DNA of 64,000 nt from Chamaelirium japonicum (taxonomy: Eukaryota > Streptophyta > Magnoliopsida > Liliales > Melanthiaceae). Where the stretch lies: assembly GCA_947650365.1 (NCBI GenBank), contig CANTAL010000148.1:724304-788303 (forward strand). Reading direction: 5' to 3'. The notes beneath the pieces are model-generated. The model saw nothing but the letters and a program-made list of their open reading frames with translations, was not told where the DNA came from and made no database searches. The number at the start of each line of letters is the position of its first letter. The first letter of the stretch is position 1. Below are positions 50,371 to 64,000 of the stretch, piece by piece. A program made the position numbers and the translations under genes.

Positions 50371-50730
50371 GAATGAATTAGAATGGATCATACGAATGAA
50401 TTAGAATGGATCGTACGAATGGATTAGAATGGATCGTACGAATGAATTAGAATGGATCGTACAAATGAATTAGAAAGATTATATTTGTGAGAATGAATTA
50501 GAATGGATCGTACGAATGAATTCGAATGTATCGTACGAATGGATTAGAATGGATCGTACGAATGAATTAGAATGGATCGTACAAATGAATTAGAAAGGTT
50601 ACATTTGTGAGAATGAATTAGAATGGATCGTACGAATGAATTAGAATGGATCGTACGAATGGATTATAATGGATCGTACGAATGAATTAGAATGGATCGT
50701 ACAAATGAATTAGAAAGGTTACATTTGTGA
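50371..50730. repeat. 120-bp higher-order repeat, cluster 1
   Basis: Three full units of exactly 120 bp, with a more diverged one before them. Each is four 23-bp monomers plus one 28-bp monomer ending GAAAGGTTACATTTGTGA; the third of the 23-bp monomers carries GAATGGATT. Unit ends fall at 50,370, 50,490, 50,610 and 50,730. Confidence 0.88.
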
Positions 50731-51049
50731 GAATGAATTAGAATGGATCGTACGAATGGATTAGAATGGATCGTACGAATGAATTAGAATGGATTGAACG
50801 AATGAATTAGAATGGATACATTCGAGCGAATGAATTAGAATAGATCGTAGGAATGAATTAGAATGAATAGATTCGAGCGAATGAATTAAAATGGATCGTG
50901 CGAATGAATTAGAATGGCTCGTAGGAATGAATTAGAATGGATCGTATGAAAGAATTAGAATGGTTACATTCGTACGAATGAATTAGAATGGATCGTACGA
51001 ATGAATTAGAATGGATCATACAAATGAATTAGAAAGGTTACATTTGTGC

Positions 51050-51409
51050 GAATGAATTAGAATGGATCGTACGAATGAATTAGAATGGATCGTACGAATG
51101 GATTAGAATGGATCGTACGAATGAATTAGAATGGATCGTACAAATGAATTAGAAAGGTCACATTTGTGAGAATGAATTAGAATGGATCGTACGAATGAAT
51201 TAGAATGGATCGTACGAATGGATTAGTATGGATCGTACGAATGAATTAGAATGGATCGTACAAATGAATTAGAAAGGTTACATTTGTGCGAATGAATTAG
51301 AATGGATCGTACGAATGAATTAGAACGGATCGTACGAATGGATTAGAATGGATCGTACGAATGAATTAGAATGGATCGTACAAATGAATTAGAAAGGTTA
51401 CATTTGTGA
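51050..51409. repeat. 120-bp higher-order repeat, cluster 2
   Basis: Same 120-bp unit, ends at 51,049, 51,169, 51,289 and 51,409. It is separated from cluster 1 by about 0.3 kb of differently ordered monomers, which include the GATACATTCGAGC variant. Confidence 0.88.
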
Positions 51410-52014
51410 GAATGAATTAGAATGGATCGTACGAATGAATTAGAATGGATCGTACGAATGGATTAGAATGGATCGTACGAATGAATTAGAATGGATTGAA
51501 TGAATGAATTAGAATGGATACATTCGAGCGAATGAATTAGAATAGATCGTAGGAATGAATTAGAATGGATCGTACGAATGAATTAGAATGGATACATTCG
51601 TGCGAATCAATTAGAATGGATTGTACGGATGAATTAGAATGGATCACAGGAATTAATTAGAATGGATCATGCAAATGAATTAGAATGGATACATTCGTTC
51701 GAATGAATTAGAATGGATCGTAGGAATGAATTAGAATGGATCGTACGAATGAATTAGAATGGTTACATTCATGCGAATGAATTAGAATGGATCGTACGAA
51801 TGGATTAGAATGGATCGTACGAATGAATTAGAATGGATCGTACAAATGAATTAGAAAGGTTACATTTGTGAGAATGAATTAGAATGGATCGTACGAATGA
51901 ATTAGAATGGATTATACGAATGGATTAGAATGGATTGTACGAATGAATTAGAATGGATCGTACGAATGAATTGGATTGGATCATGCGAATGAATTAGAAT
52001 GGATTGTACGAATG

Positions 52015-55000
52015 AATTAGAATGGATACATTTGTGCGAATAAATTAGAATGGATCGTGCGAATGAATTAGAATAGATCGTACGAATGAATTAGAATGGA
52101 TATATTTATGCGAATGAATTAGAATGGATCGAACGAATGAATTAGAATGGATACATTTGTGCGAATGAATTACAATGGATCATACGAATGAATTAGAATA
52201 GATATATTCATGCGAATGAATTAGAATGGATTGTACGAATGAATTAAAATGGATCGTACGAATGAATTAGAATGGATCGTATGAACGAATTAGAATGGAT
52301 CGTACGAATGAATTAGAATGGATAGATTCGAGCGAATGAATTAGAATGGATCGTACGAATGAATTAGAATGGATCATAGGAATGAATTAGAATGGATCGT
52401 GCAAATGAATTAGAATGGTTACATTCGTGCGAATGAATTAGAATGGATCGTAGGAATGAATTAGAATGGATCGTACGAATGAATTAGAATGGATACATTT
52501 GTGCAATGAATAAGAATGGAGCGTACAAATGAATTAGAATGGAGCGTACGAATGAACTAGAATGGATACATTCGTGCGAATGAATTAGAATAGATCGTAC
52601 GAATGAATTAGAATAGATTGTACGAATGAATTGGAATGGATCGTACGAATAAATTAGAATGGATCGTGCGAATGAATTAGAATGGATCATACGAATGAAT
52701 TAGAATAGATCGTAGGAATGAATTAGAATGGATCATACAAATGAATTAGAAAGGTTATATTCGTGAGAATGAATTAGAATGGATCGTACAATCCATTCTA
52801 ATTCATTCTCACGAATGTAGCCTTTCTAATTCATTTGTATGATCCATTCGTACGATCCATTCTAATTCATTCATACGATCTATTCTAATTCATTCGCACG
52901 AATGTATCCATATTAGTTCATTTGTATGATCAATTCTAATTCATTCGTACAATCCATTCTAATTCAGTCGTATGATCCATTCTAATTCATTCGTACAAAT
53001 GAATTAGAATGGATCATACGAACGAATTAGAATGGATCGTGCGAATGAATTAGAATGGATCGTACGAATGAATTAGAATGAATCATACGAATAAATTAGA
53101 ATGGATCGTACGATTGAATTAGAATGGATACATTCGTGCGAATGAATTAGAATGGATCATAGGAATGAATTAGAATGGATCGTGCAAATGAATTAGAATG
53201 GATACATTCGTGCGAATGAATTAGAATGGATCGTAGGAATGAATTAGAATGGATCGTACGAATGAATTAGAATGGTTACATTCGTGCGAATGAATTAGAA
53301 TGGATCGTACGAATGAATTTGAATGGATCGTGCGAATGAATTAGAATGGATCGTACGAATGAATTAGAATGGATCGTGCGAATGAATTAGAATGGATTGT
53401 ACGAATGAGTTTGAATGGATCCACCAAATGAATTAGAATGGATCGTATGAATGAATTAGAATGGATCCACCGAATGAGTTAGAATGGATCTGACGAATGA
53501 ATTAGAATGGATCATATGAATGAATTAGAATGGATCGTACGAATGAATTAGAATGGATCCTAGGAATGAATAAGAATGGATCGTACAAATGAATTAGAAT
53601 GGATCGTGCGAATGAATTAGAATGAATCGTACGAATGCATTAGAATGGATCGTACGAATGAATTAGAATGAATCGTACAATCCATTCTAATTCATTCGTA
53701 CGATCCATTCTAATTCATTCTCACAAATGTATCCATTATAATCCATTCGTACGATCCATTCTAATCCATTCGTACGATCCACTCTAATTCATTCGTACGA
53801 TCCATTCTAATTCATTCGTACGATCCATTCTAATTCATTCGTACAAATGTATCCATTATAATTCATTCGTACGATCCATTCTAATTCATTCCTACAATCC
53901 ATTCTAATTTATTCGCACGAATGTATCCATTCTAATTCATTTGCATGATCCATTCTAATTCATTCCTATGATCCTTTCTAATTCATTCGTATGATCCATT
54001 TTAATTCATTCGTTTGATCCATTCTAATTCATTCGTATGATTCATTCTAATTCATTCGTACGATCCATTCTAATTCATTCGCACAAATGTATCCATTCTA
54101 TTTCTTTCGTACGATCCATTCTAATTCATTCGCACGATCCATTCTAATTCATTTGTACGAATGTATCCATTTTAATTCATTCGCACGATCCATTCTAATT
54201 CATTCGCACAAATGTATCGATTCTAATGCATTCGTACGAACCATTCTAATTCATTCGTACGATCCATTCTAATTCATTCCTACGATCCATTCTAATTCAT
54301 TCGCACGAATGTATCCATTCTAATTCATTTGCACGATCCATTCTAATTCATTCCTTTGATCCATTCTAATTCATTCGTACAATCCATTCTAATTCATTCG
54401 CTCGAATGTATCCATTCTAATTCATTCGTACGATTCATTCTAATTCATTCGTACGATCCATTCTAATTCATTCCTACGATCCATTCTAATTTATTCGCAC
54501 GAATGTATCCATTCTAATTCATTTGAACGATCCATTCTAATTCATTCCTATGATCCATTCTAATTCATTCGTACGATCCATTCTAATTCATTCGCTTGAA
54601 TGTATCCATTCTAATTTATTCATACGATCCATTCTTATTCATTCTCACGAATGTAATCTTTCTAATTCATTTGTATGTATTCATTCTAATTCATTCGTAC
54701 GATCTATTCTAATTCATTCGCACGATCCATTCTAATTCATTCGTACGATCCATTGTAATTCATTCGCACGAATGTATCCATTCTAATGCATTCGTACGAT
54801 TCATTCTAATTCATTCGCACGATCCATTCTAATCCATTCGTACGATCTATTCTAATTCATTCGTACGATCCATTCTAATTCATTCGTACGATCCATTCTA
54901 ATTCATTCGTACGATCTATTCTAATTCATTCGCACGAATGTAACCATTCTAATTCATTCGTACGATTCATTCTAATTCATTCGTATGAGCTATTCTAATT

Positions 55001-57566
55001 CATTTGTACGATCCATTCTAATTCATTCGTACGATCCATTGTAATTCATTCATACAATCCATTCAGATTCATTCGCACGAATGTATCCATTCTAATTCAT
55101 TCGCACAATCCAATCTAATTAAAACGTACGATCCATTCTAATTCATTCGTACGATCAATTCTAATTTGCGAATGAATTAGAATGGATCGTAGGAATGAAT
55201 TAGAATGGATCGTACGAATGAATTAGAATGGTTACATTCGTGCGAATGAATTAGAATGGATCGTACGAATGGATTAGAATGGATCGTACGAATGGATTAG
55301 AATGGATCGTACGAATGAATTAGAATTGATCATACAAATGAATTAGAAAGGTTACATTTGTGAGAATGAATTAGAATGGATCGTACGAATGAATTAGAAT
55401 GGATCGTACGAATGAATTAGAATGGACCGTGCGAATGAATTAGAATGAATCGTACGAATGCATTAGAATGGATACATTCGTGCGAATGAATTAGAAAGGA
55501 TCGTACGAATGAATTAGAATGGATCGTGTGAATGAATTAGAATGGATCGTACGAATGAATTAGAATGGATCGTACGAATAAATTAGAATGGATCGTTCTA
55601 ATTCATTCCTACGATCCATTCTAATTCATTCGCACGAATGAATTATAATTCGTACGAATGGATTAGAATGGATCGTGCGAATGAATTTGAATGGATCGTA
55701 CGAATGAATTAGAATAGATACATTCGTGCGAATGAATTAGAATAGATCGTATGAATGAATTAGAATGGATCGTACGAATGGATCATAGGAATGAATTAGA
55801 ATGGATACATTCGTGCGAATGAATTAGAATGAATTAGAATGGATCGTGCAAATGAATTAGAATGGATCATACAAATGAAATAGAAAGGTTACATTCGTGA
55901 GAATGAATTAGAATGGATCGTGCGAATGAATTAGAATTGATCATACGAATGGATTAGAATGGATCGTACGAATGAATTAGAATAGATCGTGCGAATGAAT
56001 TAGAATGGATCGTACGAACGAATTAGAATGGATCGTACGAATGAATTAGAATGAATACATTCGAGCGAATGAATTAGAATAGATCGTAGGAATGAATTAG
56101 AATGGATCATACAAATGAATTAGAATGGATCGTGCGAATGAATTAGAATGGATTGTACGAATGAATTAAAATGGATACATTTGTACGAATGAATTAGAAT
56201 GGATCGTGCGAATGAATTAGAATGAATCATACGAATGAATTTGAATAGATCGTGTGAATAAATTAGAATGGATCATACGAATGAATTAGAATAGATATAT
56301 TCATGCGAATGAATTAGAATGGATTGTACGAATGCATTAGAATGGATCGTACGAATGAATTAGAATGGATACATTCGAGCGAATGAATTAGAATGGATCG
56401 TGCGATGAATTAGAATGGATCGTGCAAATGAATTAGAATGGATCGTACAAATGGATTAGAATGGATCGTACGAATGAATTAGAATGGATCATACAAATGA
56501 ATTAGAAAGGAATTAGAATGGATCGTACGAATGAATTAGAATGGATCGTGCGAGTGAATTAGAATTGATCATACGAATGAATTAGAATGGATCGTACGAA
56601 TGAATTAGAATGGATACATACATTCATGCGAATGAATTAGAATGGATCGTGCAAATGGATTAGAATGGATATATTTGAACGAATAAATTAGAATGCATCA
56701 TACGAATGAATTAGAATGGATCGTACGAATGGATTAGAACGCATTGTACGAATGAATTAGAAAGGTTACATTTGTGAGAATGAATTAGAATGGATCGTAC
56801 GAATGGATTAGAATGGATCGTACGAATGAATTAGAATGGATCGTACGAATGAATTAGAATAGCTCATACAAATGAATTAGAATGAATCGTACGAATGAAT
56901 TAGAATGGTTACATTCGTGCGAATGAATTAGAATGGATCGTACGAATGAATTAGAATGGATCATACATATAAATTAGAAAGGTTACATTCGGGAGAATGA
57001 ATTAGAATGGATACATTCGAGCGAATGAATTAGAATGGATACATACAAATGAATTAGAATGGATCGTGCGAATGAATTAGAATTGATCGTACGAATGGAT
57101 TAGAATGGATCATATGAATGAACTAGAATGGATCGTACGAATGGATTAGAATGGATCGTACGAATGGATTAGAACGGATACATTCGTACGAATGAATTAG
57201 AATGGATCGTACGAATGGATTAGAATGGATCATACAATGAATTAGATCGTAGGAATGAGTTAGAATGAATCGTACGAATGAATTAGAATGGATCGTACGA
57301 ATGAATTGGAATGGATCGAGCGAATGAATTAGAATGGATCGTACGAATGAATTAGAATGGATCATAGGAATGAATTAGAATGGATCGTGCAAATGAATTA
57401 GAATGGATACATTCGTGTGAATGAATTAGAATGGATCGTAGGAATGAATTAGAATGGATCGTACCAATGAATTTGAATGGATACATTTGTACGAATGAAT
57501 TAGAATGGATCGTACGAATGAATTAGAATGGATCGTACGAATGGATTAGAATGGATCATACGAATG
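52015..57566. repeat. 5,552-bp tandem duplication, copy 1
   Basis: Rare variants recur at a constant offset of 5,551-5,552 bp: GTGCAATGAATAAG at 52,501 and 58,053, TTAAAACGTACG near 55,128 and 60,679, CTATTTCTTTCG near 54,098 and 59,650. Orientation switches at about 52,790, 53,004, 53,677, 55,168, 55,594 and 55,639 are all shared. Identity to copy 2 looks close to 99%. Confidence 0.92.
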
Positions 57567-60500
57567 GATTAGAATGGATACATTTGTGCGAATAAATTTG
57601 AATGGATCGTGCGAATGAATTAGAATAGATCGTACGAATGAATTAGAATGGATATATTTATGCGAATGAATTAGAATGGATCGAGCGAATGAATTAGAAT
57701 GGATACATTTGTGCGAATGAATTACAATGGATCATACGAATGAATTAGAATAGATATATTCATGCGAATGAATTAGAATGGATTGTACGAATGAATTAAA
57801 ATGGATCGTACGAATGAATTAGAATGGATCGTATGAACGAATTAGAATGGATCGTACGAATGAATTAGAATGGATAGATTCGAGCGAATAAATTAGAATG
57901 GATCGTACGAATGAATTAGAATGGATCATAGGAATGAATTAGAATGGATCGTGCAAATGAATTAGAATGGTTACATTCGTGCGAATGAATTAGAATGGAT
58001 CGTAGGAATGAATTAGAATGTATCGTATGAATGAATTAGAATGGATACATTTGTGCAATGAATAAGAATGGAGCGTACAAATGAATTAGAATGGAGCGTA
58101 CGAATGAACTAGAATGGATACATTCGTGCGAATGAATTAGAATAGATCGTACGAATGAATTAGAATAGATTGTACGAATGAATTGGAATGGATCGTACGA
58201 ATAAATTAGAATGGATCGTGCGAATGAATTAGAATGGATCATACGAATGAATTAGAATAGATCGTAGGAATGAATTAGAATGGATCATACAAATGAATTA
58301 GAAAGGTTATATTCGTGAGAATGAATTAGAATGGATCGTACGATCCATTCTAATTCATTCTCACGAATGTAACCTTTCTAATTCATTTGTATGATCCATT
58401 CGTACGATCCATTCTAATTCATTCATACGATCTATTCTAATTCATTCGCACGAATGTATCCATATTAGTTCATTTGTATGATCAATTCTAATTCATTCGT
58501 ACAATCCATTCTAATTCAGTCGTATGATCCATTCTAATTCATTCGTACAAATGAATTAGAATGGATCGTACGAACGAATTAGAATGGATCGTGCGAATGA
58601 ATTAGAATGGATCGTACGAATGAATTAGAATGAATCATACGAATAAATTAGAATGGATCGTACGATTGAATTAGAATGGATACATTCGTGCGAATGAATT
58701 AGAATGGATCATAGGAATGAATTAGAATGGATCGTGCAAATGAATTAGAATGGATACCTTCGTGCGAATGAATTAGAATGGATCGTAGGAATGAATTAGA
58801 ATGGATCGTATGAATGAATTAGAATGGTTACATTCGTGCGAATGAATTAGAATGGATCGTACGAATGAATTTGAATGGATCGTGCGAATGAATTAGAATG
58901 GATCGTACGAATGAATTAGAATGGATCGTGCGAATGAATTAGAATGGACTGTACGAATGAGTTTGAATGGATCCACCAAATGAATTAGAATGGATCGTAT
59001 GAATGAATTAGAATGGATCCACCGAATGAGTTAGAATGGATCTGACGAATGAATTAGAATGGATCATACGAATGAATTAGAATGGATCGTACGAATGAAT
59101 TAGAATGGATCCTAGGAATGAATAAGAATGGATCGTACAAATGAATTAGAATGGATCGTGCGAATGAATTAGAATGAATCGTACGAATGCATTAGAATGG
59201 ATCGTACGAATGAATTAGAATGAATCGTACAATCCATTCTAATTCATTCGTACGATCCATTCTAATTCATTCTCACAAATGTATCCATTATAATCCATTC
59301 GTACGATCCATTCTAATCCATTCGTACGATCCACTCTAATTCATTCGTACGATCCATTCTAATTCATTCGTACGATCCATTCTAATTCATTCGTACAAAT
59401 GTATCCATTATAATTCATTCGTACGATCCATTCTAATTCATTCCTACAATCCATTCTAATTTATTCGCACGAATGTATCCATTCTAATTCATTTGCATGA
59501 TCCATTCTAATTCATTCCTATGATCCTTTCTAATTCATTCGTATGATCCATTTTAATTCATTCGTTTGATCCATTCTAATTCATTCGTATGATTCATTCT
59601 AATTCATTCGTACGATCTATTCTAATTCATTCGCACAAATGTATCCATTCTATTTCTTTCGTACGATCCATTCTAATTCATTCGCACGATCCATTCTAAT
59701 TCATTTGTACGAATGTATCCATTCTAATTCATTCGCACGATCCATTCTAATTCATTCGCACAAATGTATCGATTCTAATGCATTCGTACGAACCATTCTA
59801 ATTCATTCATACGATCCATTCTAATTCATTCCTACGATCCATTCTAATTCATTCGCACGAATGTATCCATTCTAATTCATTTGCACGATCCATTCTAATT
59901 CATTCCTTTGATCCATTCTAATTCATTCGTACAATCCATTCTAATTCATTCGCTCGAATGTATCCATTCTAATTCATTCGTACGATTCATTCTAATTCAT
60001 TCGTACGATCCATTCTAATTCATTCCTACGATCCATTCTAATTTATTCGCACGAATGTATCCATTCTAATTCATTTGCACGATCCATTCTAATTCATTCC
60101 TATGATCCATTCTAATTCATTCGTACGATCCATTCTAATTCATTCGCTTGAATGTATCCATTCTAATTTATTCATACGATCCATTCTTATTCATTCTCAC
60201 GAATGTAACCTTTCTAATTCATTTGTATGTATTCATTCTAATTCATTCGTACGATCTATTCTAATTCATTCGCACGATCCATTCTAATTCATTCGTACGA
60301 TCCATTGTAATTCATTCGCACGAATGTATCCATTCTAATGCATTCGTACGATTCATTCTAATTCATTCGCACGATCCATTCTAATCCATTCGTACGATCT
60401 ATTCTAATTCATTCGTACGATCCATTCTAATTCATTCGTACGATCCATTCTAATTCATTCGTACGATCTATTCTAATTCATTCGCACGAATGTAACCATT

Positions 60501-63120
60501 CTAATTCATTCGTACGATTCATTCTAATTCATTCGTATGAGCTATTCTAATTCATTTGTACGATCCATTCTAATTTATTCGTACGATCCATTGTAATTCA
60601 TTCATACAATCCATTCAGATTCATTCGCACGAATGTATCCATTCTAATTCATTCGCACAATCCAATCTAATTAAAACGTACGATCCATTCTAATTCATTC
60701 GTACGATCAATTCTAATTTGCGAATGAATTAGAATGGATCGTAGGAATGAATTAGAATGGATCGTACGAATGAATTAGAATGGTTACATTCGTGCGAATG
60801 AATTAGAATGGATCGTACGAATGGATTAGAATGGATCGTACGAATGGATTAGAATGGATCGTACGAATGAATTAGAATTGATCATACAAATGAATTAGAA
60901 AGGTTACATTTGTGAGAATGAATTAGAATGGATCGTAGAATGAATTAGAATGGATCGTACGAATGAATTAGAATGGACCGTGCGAATGAATTAGAATGAA
61001 TCGTACGAATGCATTAGAATGGATACATTCGTGCGAATGAATTAGAAAGGATCATACGAATGAATTAGAATGGATCGTGTGAATGAATTTGAATGGATCG
61101 TACGAATGAATTAGAATGGATCGTACGAATAAATTTGAATGGATCGTTCTAATTCATTCCTACGATCCATTCTAATTCATTCGCACGAATGAATTATAAT
61201 TCGTACGAATGGATTAGAATGGATCGTGCGAATGAATTTGAATGGATCGTACGAATGAATTAGAATAGATACATTCGTGCGAACGAATTAGAATAGATCG
61301 TATGAATGAATTAGAATGGATCGTACGAATGGATCATAGGAATGAATTAGAATGGATACATTCGTGCGAATGAATTAGAATGAATTAGAATGGATCGTGC
61401 AAATGAATTAGAATGGATCATACAAATGAAATAGAAAGGTTACATTCGTGAGAATGAATTAGAATGGATCGTGCGAATGAATTAGAATTGATCATACGAA
61501 TGGATTAGAATGGATCGTACGAATGAATTAGAATAGATCGTGCGAATGAATTAGATTGGATCGTACGAACGAATTAGAATGGATCGTACGAATGAATTAG
61601 AATGAATACATTCGAGCGAATGAATTAGAATAGATCGTAGGAATGAATTAGAATGGATCATACAAATGAATTAGAATGGATCGTGCGAATGAATTAGAAT
61701 GGATTGTATGAATGAATTAAAATGGATACATTTGTACGAATGAACTAGAATGGATCGTGCGAATGAATTAGAATGAATCGTACGAATGAATTTGAATAGA
61801 TCGTGTGAATAAATTAGAATGGATCATACGAATGAATTAGAATAGATATATTCATGCGAATGAATTAGAATGGATTGTACGAATGCATTAGAATGGATCG
61901 TACGAATGAATTAAAATGGATACATTCGAGCGAATGAATTAGAATGGATCGTGCGATGAATTAGAATGGATCGTGCAAATGAATTAGAATGGATCGTACA
62001 AATGGATTAGAATGGATCGTACGAATGAATTAGAATGGATCATACAAATGAATTAGAAAGGAATTAGAATGGATCGTAGGAATGAATTAGAATGGATCGT
62101 GCGAGTGAATTAGAATTGATCATACGAATGAATTAGAATGGATCGTACGAATGAATTAGAATTGATACATACATTCATGCGAATGAATTAGAATGGATCG
62201 TGCAAATGGATTAGAATGGATATATTTGAACGAATAAATTAGAATGCATCATACGAATGAATTAGAATGGATCGTACGAATGGATTAGAACGCATTGTAC
62301 GAATGAATTAGAAAGGTTACATTTGTGAGAATGAATTAGAATGGATCGTACGAATGGATTAGAATGGATCGTACGAATGAATTAGAATGGATCGTACGAA
62401 TGAATTAGAATAGCTCATACAAATGAATTAGAATGAATCGTACGAATGAATTAGAATGGTTACATTCGTGCGAATGAATTAGAATGGATCGTACGAATGA
62501 ATTAGAATGGATCATACATATAAATTAGAAAGGTTACATTCGGGAGAATGAATTAGAATGGATACATTCGAGCGAATGAATTAGAATGGATACATACAAA
62601 TGAATTAGAATGGATCGTGCGAATGAATTAGAATTGATCGTACGAATGGATTAGAATGGATCATATGAATGAACTAGAATGGATCGTACGAATGGATTAG
62701 AATGGATCGTACGAATGGATTAGAACGGATACATTCGTACGAATGAATTAGAATGGATCGTACGAATGGATTAGAATGGATCATACAATGAATTAGATCG
62801 TAGGAATGAGTTAGAATGAATCGTACGAATGAATTAGAATGGATCGTACGAATGAATTTGAATGGATCGAGCGAATGAATTAGAATGGATCGTACGAATG
62901 AATTAGAATGGATCATAGGAATGAATTAGAATGGATCGTGCAAATGAATTAGAATGGATACATTCGTGTGAATGAATTAGAATGGATCGTAGGAATGAAT
63001 TAGAATGGATCGTACCAATGAATTAGAATGGATACATTTGTACGAATGAATTAGAATGGATCGTACGAATGAATTAGAATGGATCGTACGAATGGATTAG
63101 AATGGATCATACGAATGGAT
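57567..63120. repeat. 5,552-bp tandem duplication, copy 2
   Basis: Directly adjoins copy 1 and reproduces it with scattered single-base differences and about one 1-bp length change. Beyond about 63,120 the sequence no longer follows the start of a further copy, so there are only two copies. Confidence 0.92.
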
Positions 63121-64000
63121 TAGAATGGATCGTACGAATTAGAATGGATCGTACGAATGAATTAAAATGGATACGTTCATACGACTGAATTAGAAATTTA
63201 TTCGTACGATCCATTCAAATTCAATCGTATGATCCACTGTAATTCATTCGCACGATCAATTCTAATTCATTCATCCGATCCATTCTAATTCATTCGCACG
63301 AATGTATCCATTCTAATTAATTCGTACGATCCATTCTAATTCGTTCATACGATCCATTCTAATTCATTCTCATGAATGTAACCTTTCTAATTCATTTATA
63401 TGATCCATTCTAATTCATTCGTACGATCCATTCTAATCCATTCGTACGATCCATTCTAATCCATTCATACGATCCATTCTAATCCATTCGTACGATCCAT
63501 TCTAATTCATTCGCTCGAATGTATCCATTCTAATTCATTCGTACGATCCATTCTAATCCATTCGTACGATCCATTCTAAACCATTCGTACGATCCATTCT
63601 AATTCATTCGCACGAATGTAACCATTCTAATTCATTCATTCGATCCATTCTAATTCATTCGCACAATCCATTCTAATTCATTCGTACGATCCATTCTAAT
63701 TCATTCGCACGATCCATTCTAATTCATTCCTATGATCCATTCTAACTCATTCATACGATCCATTCTAATTCATTCGCACGAATGTATCATACGAATGAAT
63801 TAGAATGGATCATGCGAATGAATTAAAATGGATCGTACAAATGAATTAGAATGGATCGTGCAAATGAATTAGAATGGATCGTACGAACGAATTAGAATGG
63901 ATCGTATGAACGAATTAGAATGGATCGTACGAATGAATTAGAATGGATACATTCGAGCGAATGAATTAGAATGGATCGTACGAATGAATTAGAATGGATG

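Larger units (their letters stand above)
45134..64000. repeat. 23-bp satellite array, block 3
   Basis: Same satellite. The longest single-orientation run of the window is here (AGAATGG sense, about 47,448-52,790). It is followed by a region of frequent inversions contained in a 5,552-bp tandem duplication. It runs to the window edge in AGAATGG sense (63,789-64,000). No gene was found. Confidence 0.97.

Noticed and set aside
19103-62916. Recurring short ORFs reading IHSNSFVRSIL and similar (61-80 codons) across the satellite
   Set aside because: They are translations of the 23-bp repeat in windows where monomer variants remove the usual TAA of TTCTAATTC. Same words, both strands, no start context; not genes.
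1-64000. Telomeric repeats, tRNA or rRNA genes
   Set aside because: No TTTAGGG-type arrays, no cloverleaf with A and B boxes, and no rRNA-like stretch were seen on either strand.

Overview
The window is eukaryotic, almost certainly plant, repeat-only DNA. About 43.5 kb of the 64 kb is one AT-rich satellite with a 23-bp monomer and a 28-bp variant. Two LTR retrotransposons of one Ty3/gypsy family are inserted in it. The plant assignment rests on the Tat-type retrotransposon architecture: two successive RNase H domains, an antisense ORF resembling the plant 'putative gypsy type transposon' domain, a TTTGGCGCC primer site, and very GC-rich internal DNA. I cannot name the species. No host gene, tRNA, rRNA, CRISPR array or bacterial feature is supported.

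Layout. 1-5434: satellite in alternating orientations. 5440-18472: element 1, plus strand, 13.0 kb, flanked by the 5-bp duplication CGATC. It has 1.3-kb LTRs, primer site, gag, protease, RT, RNase H, a second RNase H, integrase, a 3' spacer with 76-bp repeats, a long antisense ORF region, polypurine tract and 3' LTR. It is a broken fossil with roughly ten breaks; its LTRs differ by about 4-6%. 18473-37669: satellite. 37675-45128: element 2, minus strand, 7.5 kb, also flanked by CGATC. Its LTRs are nearly identical, and it has one gag-like ORF and several GC-rich tandem arrays but no pol. It looks like a young non-autonomous relative. 45134-64000: satellite again.

The satellite has structure above the monomer: about fifty orientation switches, many at the self-complementary cores GATCGTACGATC or ATTCGTACGAAT; 120-bp five-monomer higher-order units near 50.3-51.5 kb; a recurring 198-bp block; and two large tandem duplications. 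One has a ~5.97-kb unit, and its second copy carries element 2 while its first copy keeps the empty site. The other has a 5,552-bp unit at 52.0-63.1 kb and is almost unchanged between copies.

Nothing here works as a pathway. The story is satellite growth by inversion and segmental duplication, with two retrotransposons landing in the same position of the monomer at different times. All percentages are by-eye estimates.
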